A DNA stretch of 64,000 nt from Sciurus carolinensis (Eukaryota; Chordata; Mammalia; Rodentia; Sciuridae), in the NCBI RefSeq assembly GCF_902686445.1, contig NC_062228.1, positions 66,258,648-66,322,647 on the forward strand. The letters run 5' to 3'. The position numbers and the translations under genes were made by a program. Below, piece by piece: positions 22,601 through 33,164 of this stretch (positions are counted from its first letter, which is position 1; each line of letters begins with the position of its first letter). A model generated the notes under the pieces. That model was not told the DNA's origin, did not search any database, and saw nothing but the letters and a program-made list of their open reading frames with translations.

Positions 22601-23395
22601 ATCACCGGGTCAAGTCAGAAGAGGAGGTGGAGGGGATTAGCAGGGGAAGAATAAGCCAAAAGAAAGTGTTCAAATTTGCAGGAAGAGCAAAGATAAGGTT
22701 TAGTGCACAAGAAAGAAAAAAGCTTGAATATAAAAAATCTCTTTCCACTTGCCTTCTCACAGAAGTTGTATAAGTCCCATAAAATATTGGGGTCCAGGGT
22801 GACAGTAAGTGATCATTTTGATTGATTATGTTAAGGATACTGTGGTCAACTATCATTACACAAGCAAATAAGTTTTGATGGCTCTAGGTCAGGGATCCAG
22901 TGAACAGATTTAAGATTTCCTAGTAAATGTCCCGAGGGTGAACTGTTTTCCTGAAATTCTCCCTCTGAGGAATCCCCAAAACACAAGATTTTCTACAAAC
23001 AAATGAAAGCTTACAATGGAATCAAATTGCTCTTTTGGTCAAACAAAAACAAATGGAATTATTGGACTTATTGACTAAGAAAATGATCATCCTAAATGGA
23101 ACCTATTGGACTTATTGATTGAGGAAATTGCCATCCTTAAGGAAATGTTAGAAACTAATTGTGATGTTTGAGTTCCTATTAATCAATTATGTATAGCCCC
23201 TTCTGTTATTGATTCATCTTTTAAGTGGATTGTTAATGAGTAAGTTTCAATCTTTGTTTCCTGTTAAAATTCTGTTAAATCTGGTCATGTTTATATTATT
23301 CCTGATAGAAGTTTGTATTCTTTGAAAAGTATTATCTGTTAATGTTTTTTTCTAAGTTTCAAAGTTCAAAGAAAAAATTTGTAATATAAACAGAT
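22601..23395. other. ERV leader or other unassigned sequence
   Basis: Upstream (minus sense) of gag I expected a leader, primer-binding site and 5' LTR but could not identify them. From about 23010 the plus strand has short retrovirus-like words preceding the LTR at 23.4 kb and may be the 3' internal tail of a second ERV. Nothing firm. Confidence 0.3.
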
Positions 23396-23990
23396 CATCC
23401 AAGATATGGAGTATAAGGAGAGGAGAACTGTCAGCCCTGTCCCTTGGAAAGAAGCATATATGTCATGCTGTTGGGAGATGGAGAAGCCAAACAGGATCTT
23501 CAAGGACTAGAGCTCTGCTCTGTCCTCTGGAAGGAGACCTACATAGTATGAACGTTTCAGGAACCTCAGGGAAGAGGGCCCCATTCTCTTCTCCCATGCT
23601 ATGTGAACAGAATCTATTTCTTTGTTCTGTAAGACAGTTCTTCTATGGTTTGTCAAACGGTTCTCCTTTCTGTTAAGTGAACAGATGTTCCTTTGTGGTT
23701 TGTGAAACTAGCGTAAATTTTTTTCATTCGCAAGCTATAGTCTGTCAAATAGGCTAGTAACTGCTTACACAAGGTTTGAACTTTAAGGTGTATGACTTGG
23801 TTAACTACAAGCATATAAAAGACAGTGTAATACTCCATAAAAACAGAAGCAGCCTCCTATATGATAAGTTCTCCACCTCTCCCAAATAAAGCTCTTCTCA
23901 GATCTTCACACAGAGCCTGAGACCTTTTTTCCATCATCTGTTGAAGTTGTACTTGGATAGGGCAACTGGCTCTGCCTCCACTGTTGCAGT
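23396..23990 (+). mobile_element. Solo or 3' LTR of a second ERV (plus)
   Basis: LTR-like order on the plus strand: a CATATAAAAG TATA box at 23812-23821, then AATAAA at 23885-23890 followed by GCTCTTCTCAGATC, the usual promoter-to-polyadenylation spacing of retroviral R regions. Class II (ERVK-like) is likely from the AATAAAGCTCTTCTC style. Exact TG/CA ends were not resolved. Confidence 0.6.
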
Positions 23991-24047
23991 CAGTGCAATA
24001 CCCAGGATTTATGCCCTGAAGAGTCTCCAGAACTAAGTATTCTCCAT

Positions 24048-25283
24048 GTATTCTATAGCCTCTGTGTTATGCATATTTTTAATATCCCTAGTGACCTACT
24101 CCTCCAGCCACACACTACCTTCCAGAAATTCAACAGAATGCTAATACAGCAATGGTTTATTCCACCAATTAGATTGTAACTATTATAATCTAATCATTTC
24201 TCCTCAGGTCATTCTCATATTAATCACACAAGTGTGCTTTTGGAATACCTCATATCTAAATTTAAGATTTCATCCTTAACCTCCTAAAGTGTTTGCCAAT
24301 CTTACAATGCAATACATATTTAATCAATTTACAAGTATTCCCAAAGTATTAATATTTCCAGTCTTATGCAAAAATTCATGTCCAAGATCCCCAGAAACTC
24401 AATACAGACCCTCAATATGAGACTACATAATATCAAAAGCAAGTTGTATATACTCAATATATAATGACATAGAGTAAACCTTTAAACTGCACAAGGGAGA
24501 CATAGATATGCAACAAAAGGATGGGAATAAAGCAAGAATAAATTCCTACTGGATACACAATTTTTTACTTACTTATATCCTGGATCTGGTACACAGGTAA
24601 TTGTTATATTCTCCAGAAAGATTGTGTTGTTCCTCTTCTGTAGTATTCCTTATTTCAGTACTCATGGCCTTTCTTTCCATGTTTCTGTTCAATTTTTACA
24701 GCTTTCATAAGCAGATATTTTGTGTTCAGTTTTTATAGCTTTCATAAGCAGATTAAGACTGGCATGTCTTAATCTTTGGAGTCTCCACCTCACCTTCAGA
24801 ATTCTTCTCATATTTTCATGTATCACACTGTCAGAGATAGCCAGTAGTCTTTGACCCTGCATCACTTTGCCTGGTCTTCAAGGTCTCCCACAGAAATCAA
24901 AGAGAAGAATAGATGATTGCCTAACTCCAGCATCTTATATTCCTGCATAACAAGTACCTCAACATTGACACTAAGTTGTGCAACACTCTCAAGTAAAGTC
25001 TTTTGGGATCAAATCTATGCCAGCCTCTGAGTGTCAGGGATATCTGAGCATGGTATCCTTGGTGCACTGTGCAAGCATTCTCTCCATGGTGTTCTTTCAA
25101 AGGACTTTTTTATAATTACACTCTTGAGCCTGCATTAAATGTGATCTTGCCAACAACTGAGATGCCTTCATGGAACCTTTTCTACATGAGTTGAGTATCC
25201 TTTATGGCCTTCACAGTATGACCTGTTATGCCTTCATGACTGAAATAGCCTAAATGACATGTGTTTCATCTATGGTCACAGTA
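24048..25283. repeat. Duplicated block, copy 2
   Basis: Partner of 15010-16415, with the same landmarks in the same order, including Sat A words at both ends (GAAATAGCCTAAATGACATG at about 25243-25262). It lacks the SINE found in copy 1. The two copies are separated by 7.6 kb holding the LARP1B-like pseudogene and the ERVs. Confidence 0.7.
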
Positions 25284-25579
25284 ACCCCTATGAATTGGAT
25301 ACACTCCATGACTTTATTTTCCTCTTTGATATATATAATCTCTACATCCTGAGTAGGATTTATCAATTTAGCAGATTCTTTATCCAGCTTAGACTATGAC
25401 TTGTATATCCTCTATTTCCTGAGAAAATATGACCTGCAGAGTCTGACCTGTGTGGCCTTTATGATCAAGGTAGTCTGTATTTCCTTAGTAGTCTCTATGA
25501 CCTCTAAAGCCTTATGGTTTAAGTGTTCTCAATGATCTTCATAGCCACCATCACCTACAAAAATCTCTTTGGCCTCAGT
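25284..25579. repeat. Sat A, last block
   Basis: Degenerate 18-bp units (AGTCTCTATGACCTCTAAAGCC-like) continue to the start of the L1 near 25580. No clear Sat A is seen to the right of that L1. Confidence 0.7.
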
Positions 25580-25804
25580 ACAACAAACAGCCACACTAAC
25601 AAAGAGAAAAAGAGAGAAAACTCAAATTATTAAAATTCAAAATGACAAGGAAATACCACAACAGACACAATTGAAATACAAAACATAATTAGAAGCTATT
25701 TTAAAAATATATACTCCAAAAAAATAGAAAATCTCAAAGACATCAACAGGTTTCTAGAGACATATGAATTACCTAAACTGAGTGAGGAGGACATACTAAA
25801 TTTA
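25580..25804 (+). mobile_element. Host L1, left part (ORF2 start truncated)
   Basis: Plus-strand L1 ORF2 beginning upstream of the RT domain; it aligns with codons near 387-455 of the full-length copy at 28.8-32.1 kb ([11 protein letters not shown] region through [11 protein letters not shown] and EED). It breaks off at the TSD CTAAATTTA (25796-25804). The next ORF2 codons reappear at 36011, so the two parts are one element split by the OSGIN2 retrocopy. Confidence 0.9.
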
Positions 25805-26673
25805 TTTTTTTAAGTAGTTCCATCCACAATTTATTGAATTATAAATCAGATTAATTAGATGTTATGATGATTAAGTAGAGAATAAACCTGAAAAATAGTC
25901 ATAATGGGCTCTTGGATGTCAAGGTGTCTACCAACATTATTGGAATGTTTAAATTATTAGAAGTTAAGAAAATTAAGTACCTATCAAGGATTCAATAAAA
26001 ATATTTTTAAAAGACAATCATATTTGGTAATAAATTATTTATAAAACTGATAATTTCAAAATAAATAAAACCTGAGTTGAAAATTCCTCTCCCCCCGTAC
26101 CCTACCCTAGCACACATATCGTATATCCCCATTTTCATTCAGGTCAGTGTGCCTCAACCTTTAATGAGCATACCTGTCTGGATTTCCCATTAAGCAAGCA
26201 GGTTGTGGGGCCTGACAGAACACTTCTAACAAGCAACAGATAAAGCTGATGCTGCTGAGCCTTGGACCACCCCAGGAGCAGCAAAGTGACCCAAATGTAT
26301 CCTCACTAGGACAATATCTGGCCTAACAAGTGTACGGTTTTATAGTCTCCAGGCTGTAATATTTTGCAATCAAATAAATAACCAAAAATGATCACAAAAA
26401 ATAAGTCTTAGAAGAAAAGAATGTTTTAGTTAAGTGAAAGCTTGAAGTAAACCAAGTTGGCAGTGTTTCTATTTCTCTGACAGGGACATCTCTGATACAT
26501 TACAATATAAATCAGTAAGCCAAGTTGTGGTAGTTTTAAAAAATGAAGTTACTATAGCTTGAGGCTCTCCTCCAGTTAATTCAAGTCCAGAAAATTCAAG
26601 CCGTACACTGCAAAACCACTATTAAAAAATCTTTAATGGTAAAGTGTCCATTTAAATTATTTGTAAACTTGTT

Positions 26674-27402
26674 TTAAGCTACCCCATCTTCTCCTCCTCT
26701 TTCAATAATCAAATGCTGCTTTTTCTTCTGTCTTGTAGCTAAACAGCGTGTAACACCCAATGCTCCTCCCTTTAGAAATTGAACAAAATTGTCTCCGACC
26801 AAAGGGCCCAATGCAAAAAGGTTGGTTTCTTTAACACATTCATAGGTATATGCATCTATTTCCACAGGATTACCCTTACATGTGATTGGCTGGCTTGAGT
26901 TATGGCCTAGGTAACACCCTTGTTCCTTTAGAAAAGAAAGATTAGGATGAGAACCTATCAATACCATGGCTGCAGACAGCTTAAATATTTTCTTCAATCC
27001 AGAGATGCTTTGAAGAATGCATTTCATGTCCGACTTAAAGGAAAGCACATGGTGCTCAGGAAAACTGGTATAATCAGACAAAAGATTTGAGTCAGCAGAA
27101 TATATCTGAGTACACATCATATGATAGACTTTATGATATTCAGGATAAAGCTTTTTGGGAAGCTGCTTGAAAATTAAGCTTGGATCAGTTACTCATCTGT
27201 GAAACACATGGATCACAGGGATATTATTGTTGTAAGCATATAGTACTGCATCAGCTGCAGTAAGCCCAGAACCTACAATTAACACTGGATCCACTTTGCC
27301 ACATAACTTTCCTTTGCTTATAGCAGCTCCAAATTCAGACACTGAATGAAACACAAAAGGAAAATCTTCCCCTTCAATTTCGAGATGAGCAGGAGAATCC
27401 AA
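26674..27402 (-). pseudogene. OSGIN2: OSGIN2 retrocopy, 3' coding half
   Basis: From DSPAHLEIEGEDFPFVFHS at 27400 the frame runs to a TGA at 27193-27195, which replaces an Arg codon in IHVFHR(R)VTDPS. It then continues in the same phase to the normal-looking C-terminus near 26676. Length and order match the 3' part of the parent; only substitutions and the one stop separate it from an open frame. Confidence 0.9.
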
Positions 27403-27576
27403 TGTTCCAGTTGCTAGAGCTACATTCTCAGCAAAGAGGCAAAAGGGAACATGAGAACCATCTGCTGTTTGCTGATAACCTCTGATTTCCCAGTTTCTCT
27501 TGATAAATTTTGACTTTTCTATCTGTAAATGCTTTGTTGAAATATCTGAGTCTTGACTATCATTATCATCCTGATC

Positions 27577-27589
27577 TCTGTAGAGTCTT
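27577..27589. repeat. TSD of the full-length L1, left copy
   Basis: TCTGTAGAGTCTT, repeated exactly at 34861-34873. Joining the flanks at this word restores a continuous OSGIN2 reading (SVSRLYRDQDD region), proving one insertion event. Confidence 0.93.
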
Positions 27590-27598
27590 TTTTTTTTT

Positions 27599-28004
27599 CT
27601 TTGTTGTATATTTATTCATACCCAACTTCATCCCAGAAGAAAGGATTCAAGGTAGCTTACATAAATGTATGCAGCAGAGTAAATTAAAAATAAGTTAAAG
27701 AGCCAGGTGTGGTGGTGCACACTGGTAATTCCAGTAACTTGGAAGGTTGAGGCAGGAAGATCAAAAGTTCAAATCTAGCCTTAGTGACTTAGTGAGTCCC
27801 TTAGCAATTTATTGAGACCCCGTCTCAAAATAAAATACAAAATAGGGTGGGAATGTGGCTCAGTGGTTGAGTACCCCTGAGTTCAATCCCTGTTACCCTC
27901 CCCCCAAATCTCATGAATATTTACATTATGTAAAACAAAGACAAAAATTAACCTCATGTCAGTTCAGGTCAGATTTGCCTCTAGAGTAGGTACCCGCCCC
28001 CCTC
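27599..28004 (-). other. 3'-transduced flanking segment
   Basis: Lies between the L1's own A13 tract and the terminal A-run that abuts the TSD. It contains a complete B1-dID SINE, and AATAAA (plus-strand TTTATT at 27611-27616) sits about 12 nt before the terminal A-run. This is the signature of transcription reading past the L1 poly(A) signal and using a downstream genomic one. The segment should match the 3' flank of a source L1 elsewhere in the genome. Confidence 0.88.
27703..27908 (+). mobile_element. B1-dID composite SINE in the transduced segment
   Basis: Starts GAGCCAGGTGTGGTGGTGCA, then GAGGCAGGAAGATC and CGTCTCAAAATAAAATAC, followed by the ID-like half ending GAGTTCAATCCC. It is on the opposite strand to the L1 and was carried to this locus as a passenger. 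Confidence 0.92.
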
Positions 28005-28267
28005 TTTTTTTTTTTTTATTATAAAATTGTAAACAAATGGGATACATGTTCTTTCTCTGTACATGGCGTAAAGGCATACCATTTGTGTAATCATAAATCT
28101 ACATAGGGTAATGTTGTTTGATTCATTCTGCCATTTTTTCCCTTCCCCCCCTCCCCTCCCACCCTTCCCCTCCATCTATACAGTCCTTCCTTCCTCCATT
28201 CCTGCCCCCCTCCCTAAACCCAACTCCAACCCCAACACTAACCCTTCCCACCCCCCATTATGTGTCA

Positions 28268-31200
28268 TCATCCACTTATTAGCGATATCATTCTTCCTTT
28301 GGTTTTTTGAGATTGGCTTATCTCACTTAGCATGATATTCTCCAGTTTCATCCATTTGCCTGCAAATGCCATAATTTTATCGTTCTTTATGGCTGAGTAA
28401 TATTCCATTGTATATATATACCACATTTTCTTTATCCATTCATCAATTGAAGGACATCTAGGTTGGTTCCACAATCTGGCTATTGTGAACTGAGCAGCTA
28501 TGAACATTGATGTGGCTGTATCTCTGTAATATGCTGATTTTAAGTCCTTTGGGTATAGGCCAAGGAGTGGGATAGCTGGGTCAAATGGTGGTTCCATTCC
28601 AAGTTTTCTAAGGAATCTCCACACTGCTTTCCAGAGTGGCTGCACTAATTTGCAGCCCCACCAGCAATGTAAGAGTGTACCTTTCTCCCCACATCCTCGC
28701 CAACACCTGTTGTTGCTTGTATTCTTGATAATCGCCATTCTAATTGGGGTGAGATGGAATCTTAGGGTGGTTTTGATTTGCATTTCTTTTATTACTAGAG
28801 ATTTGAACATTTTTCCATATGTTGGTTGATTGCTTGTATATCTTCTTCTGTGAAGTGTCTATTCATTTCCTTAGCCCATTTGTCGATTGGATTATTTACA
28901 TTCTTGGTGTAGAGTTTTTTGAGTTCTTTATAGATTCTGGAGATTAGCGCTCTATCTGAAGTATGATTGGCAAAGATTTTCTCCCACTCTGTAGGCTCTT
29001 TCTTTGCATTGCTGATAGTTTCCTTTGCTGAGAGAAAGCTTTTTAGTTTGAATCTATCCCAGTTATTAATTCTTGCTTTTATTTCTTGTGCTATAGGAGT
29101 CCTGTTGAGGAAGTCTGGTCCTAAGCCGACATGTTGAAGCTCTGGACCTACTTTTTCTTCTATAAGATGCAAGGTCTCTGGTCTGATTCCGAGATCCTTA
29201 ATCCATTTTGAGTTTAGTTTCATGCATGGTGAGAGATATGGGTTTAGTTTCATTCTGTTGCATATGGATTTCCAATTCTCCCAGCACCATTTGTTGAAGA
29301 GGCTATCTTTTCTCCATTGCATATTGTTGGAACCTTTGTCTAGTATGAGAAAATTGTATTTATTTGGGTTTGTGTCCGTGTCCTCTATTCTGTACCATTG
29401 ATCCACCTTTCTATTTTGGTACCAATACCATGCCATTTTTGTTACTATTGCTTTGTAGTAGAGTTGAAGATCTGGTATTGCGATACCCCCTGCTTCACTC
29501 TTTCTGCCAAGGATTGCTTTAGCTATTCTGGGTTTTTTATTCTTCCAGGTGAATTTCATAATTTCTTGCTCTATTTCTGTAAGGTACATCATTGGGATTT
29601 TAATTGGAATTGCATTGAATCTGTATAGCACTTTTGGTAGTATGGCCATTTTGACAATATTAATTCTTCCTATCCAAGAACATGGGAGATCTTTCCATCT
29701 TCTAAGGTTTTCTTGAATTTCTTTCTTTAGTGTTCTGTAGTTCTCATTGTAGAGGTCTTTCACCTCTTTTGTGAGATTGATTCCCAAATACTTTATTTTT
29801 TTCGAAGCTATTGTGAATGGGGTAGTTTTCCTAATTTCTCTTTCTGAAGATTCATCACTTATATATAAAAATGCCTTCGATTTATGTGCATTGATCTTAT
29901 ATCCTGCTACTTTACTGAATTCACTTATGAGATCTAAAAGTTTTCTGGTGGAATTTCCTGGTTCCTCTAAGTATACCATCATATCATCAGCAAATAGGGA
30001 TAGTTTGAGTTCTTCTTTTCCTATTCGTATCCCTTTAATTTCTTTGGTCTGTCTAATTGCTCTGGCTAGAGTTTCAAGGACGATATTGAATAGAAGTGGT
30101 GAAAGAGGGCATCCCTGCCTTGTTCCAGTTTTTAGAGGGAATGCTTTCAGTTTTTCACCATTTAGAATGATATTAGCAATGGGTTTAGCATAGATGGCCT
30201 TTACAATGTTAAGGAATGTTCCCACTATCCCTATTTTTTCTAGTGTTTTGAGCATGAAGGGGTGCTGTATTTTATCAAATGCTTTTTCTGCATCTATCGA
30301 AATAATCATGTGATTCTTGACTTTAAGTCTATTGATATGGTGAATGACATTTATTGATTTTCTGATGTTGAACCAACCTTGCATCCCTGGGATAAAACCC
30401 ACTTGATCATGCTGCACTATCTTTTTAATATGTTTTTGTATGCGATTTGCTAAAATTTTGTTTAGAATTTTTGCGTCGATGTTCATTAAGGATATTGGTC
30501 TGAAATTTTCTTTCCTCGATGTGTCTCTGTCTGGTTTAGGAATCAGGGTAATATTGGCTTCATAGAATGAGTTTGGGAGAGTTCCCTCCTCTTCTATTTT
30601 CTGGAATACTTTGAGAAGTATTGGAATGAGTTCTTCTTTAAAAGTTTTGTAGAACTCGGCTGAGAAACCATCTGGTCCTGGACTTTTCTTTGTTGGTAGG
30701 CTTTTGATGACTTCTTCTATTTCATTACTTGAAATTGGTCTATTTAAATTGTGTATGTCCTCCTCGTTCAGTTTAGGCAATTCATATGTCTCTAGAAACC
30801 TGTTGATGTCTTCGAAATTTTCTATTTTGTTGGAGTATAGATTTTCAAAATAGCTTCTAATTATGTTTTGTATTTCGGTCGTGTCTGTTGTGATATTTCC
30901 TTGTTCATTCCGAATTTTAGTGATTTGGGTTTTCTCTCGTCTTCTCTTTGTTAGTGTGGCTAAAGGTTTATCAATTTTGTTTATTTTTTCAAAGAACCAA
31001 CTATTTATTTTGTCAATTTTTTGTATTGTTTCTTTCGTTTCAATTTCGTTGATTTCAGCTCTCAGTTTAACTATTTCCTGTCTTCTACTACTTTTGGTGT
31101 TGGTCTGTTCTTCTTTTTCTAGGGCTTTGAGCTGTAGTGTTAGGTCATTTATTTTTTGAGTTTTACTTCTTTTATTAAATGCGCTCCATGAAAGAAATCT

Positions 31201-32118
31201 TCCTCTAAGTACCGCTTTCATAGTGTCCCAGAGATTTTGATATGTTGTTTCTTTGTTCTCGTTTACCTCTAAGAATTTTTTAATTTCCTTCCTAATATCT
31301 TCTGTTATCCATTCATCATATAGTAGCATATTGTTTAATCTCCAGGTGTTGGAGTAGTTTCTGGTTTTTACTCTTTCATTAATTTGTAACTTCAATCCAT
31401 TATGATCTGATAGAATACAAGGTAGTGTCTGTATCTTCTTGTATTTGCTAACATTAGCTTTGTGGCATAATATATGGTCTATTTTAGAGAAGGATCCATG
31501 TGCTGCTGAGAAGAAAGTGTATTCGCTCTTGGTTGGATGGTATATTCTATAAATGTCTGTTAAGTCTAAATTATTGATTGTGTTATTGAGATCTATGGTT
31601 TCTTTGTTCAATTTTTGTTTGGAAGATCTGTCCAGTGGTGAAAGAGGCATGTTAAAATCACCTAGTATTATTGTGTTATGGTCTATTTGGTTTCTAAAAT
31701 TGAGAAGGATTTGTTTAACATACATGGATGAGCCACTGTTTGGGGCATAGATGTTTATGATTGTTATATCTTGCTGATTTATGCTTCCCTTAAGCAGTAT
31801 GAAATGTCCTTCTTTATCCCTTCTAACTAACATTGGCTTGAAGTCCACATTATCTGAAATGAGGATGGATACTCCAGGTTTTTTGCTGAGTCCATGTGCA
31901 TGGTATGTTTTTCCCCATCCTTTCACCTTTAGTCTATGGGTATCTCTTTCTATGAGGTGAGTCTCTTGCAGGCAACATATTGTTGGATCTTTCTTTTTAA
32001 TCCAATCTGCCAGTTTATGTCTTTTGATTGATGAATTCAGGCCATTAACATTCAGGGTTATTATTGAGATATGATTTGTATTCCCAGTCATTTGGTTCAT
32101 ATTTAAAATTTTTGACAC
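28268..32118 (-). pseudogene. L1 ORF2 (endonuclease-RT), one frameshift
   Basis: Encodes the L1 retrotransposition enzyme that nicks target DNA and reverse-transcribes the L1 RNA. The open frame runs 32118-28795 (1107 codons). The start that aligns with other L1s is Met10 (about 32091). Endonuclease residues are all present: N23, E52, D154, N156, D214 and H239 in the SDHN box. RT motifs: [12 protein letters not shown] about 479-490, [12 protein letters not shown] about 608-619, [11 protein letters not shown] about 664-674, catalytic FADD 709-712. A single missing base near 28797 (TTCAAATCT against TTCAACATCT in the 37.9-kb copy) shifts frame. The last roughly 175 codons, with the Cys-rich [20 protein letters not shown] motif, lie in another frame (28810-28268). 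The nearby ORF1 is about 30 bp upstream. Confidence 0.93.
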
Positions 32119-32149
32119 ATCTTGGTTCCTCCTTTATTTGACAGTTCCT

Positions 32150-33164
32150 TTAGGATAATTCTTCCCTTTGCTGATTTGCTTCTTTGTTTTTTATCTCTTT
32201 CTCATGAAATATTTTGCTGAGAATGTTCTGTAATGCTGGCTTTCTTTTTGTAAATTCTTTTAGCTTTTGTTTATCGTGGAATGATCTTATTTCATCGTCA
32301 AATTTGAAGGTAAGTTTTGCTGGGTATAAGATTCTTGGTTGGCATCCATTTTCTTTCAGAACTTGAAAAATGTTGTTCCAGGCCCTTCTAGCTTTTAGGG
32401 TCTGGATTGAAAAATCTGCTGATATCCGTATTGGCTTCCCCTTGAATGTAATTTGGTTCTTTTCTCTCACAGTCTTTAAAATTCTGTCTTTATTTTGTAT
32501 GTTAGGTATTTTCATTATAATGTGCCTTGGTGTGGGTCTGTTGTAATTTTGTGTATTTGGAGTCCTATAAGCCTCTTGGACTTGATTTTCCATTTCATTC
32601 TTCAGATTTGGGAAATTTTCTGATATTATTTCTTCAAATAGATTGTTCATTCCTTTGGTTTGTTTCTCTAAGCCTTCCTCAATCCCAATAATTCTCAAAT
32701 TTGGCCTTTTCATGATATCCCATAGTTCTTGGAGATTCTGTTCATGATTTCTCACCATCTTCTCTGTTTGTTCAACTTTGTTTTCGAGGTTAAATATTTT
32801 GTCTTCAATATCTGAAGTTCTGTCTTCCAGCTGTTCTATCCTATTGGTTATGCTTTCTATGGAGTTCTTAATTTGGTTTATTGTTTCCTTCATTTCAAGG
32901 ATTTCTGTTTGGTTTTTTTTTCAATATCTCTAACTCTTTATTGAAATGATCTTTTGCTTCCTGAATTTGCTCTGTTAACTGTCGATTGGTGCGATCGTTC
33001 AATGCCTGCATTTGCTCTTTCATCTCATCGTTTGCTTCCCTAATCATTTTAATTATGTACATTCTGAACTCCCTTTCTGTCATTTCTTCTGCCATGCTGT
33101 CGTTGGATTTTATTGATGTAACATCTAGATTTGTTTGGGGCATTTTCTTCCCTTGTTTTCTCAT
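32150..33164 (-). pseudogene. L1 ORF1 (RNA-binding chaperone), one frameshift
   Basis: Two adjoining frames, 33164-32895 (89 codons) and 32893-32150 (247 codons), together give the usual ORF1p layout of about 335-340 residues. These are an N-terminal heptad-rich coiled coil spanning both frames, an RRM-like domain (NLRIIGIEEG onward) and a C-terminal basic domain (PRHIIMKIPNI to LLYPAKL-like). ORF1p forms trimers that coat L1 RNA. The break falls at the A9 run (plus-strand T-run about 32912-32920), so a 1-nt slip explains it. Assembly or polymorphic error at the homopolymer is possible. Confidence 0.9.

Larger units (their letters stand above)
17869..22900 (-). mobile_element. Gammaretrovirus-like (ERV1) provirus, env-less
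   Basis: Read on the minus strand the order is gag (about 22600-22030), protease (about 21980-21650), RT (about 21550-20690), RNase H (about 19930-19300), integrase (about 19280-18440), polypurine tract and LTR. Only about 0.2 kb separates the end of integrase from the polypurine tract, so env is missing. The 5' LTR and primer-binding site were not found. Every coding region is broken by stops and frameshifts, and a truncated L1 lies at 19934-20309. The element is a defective fossil. Confidence 0.8.

Noticed and set aside
29398..31750. Plus-strand frames of 65-140 codons (29398, 29771, 30863, 31553)
   Set aside because: Antisense shadows of L1 ORF2.
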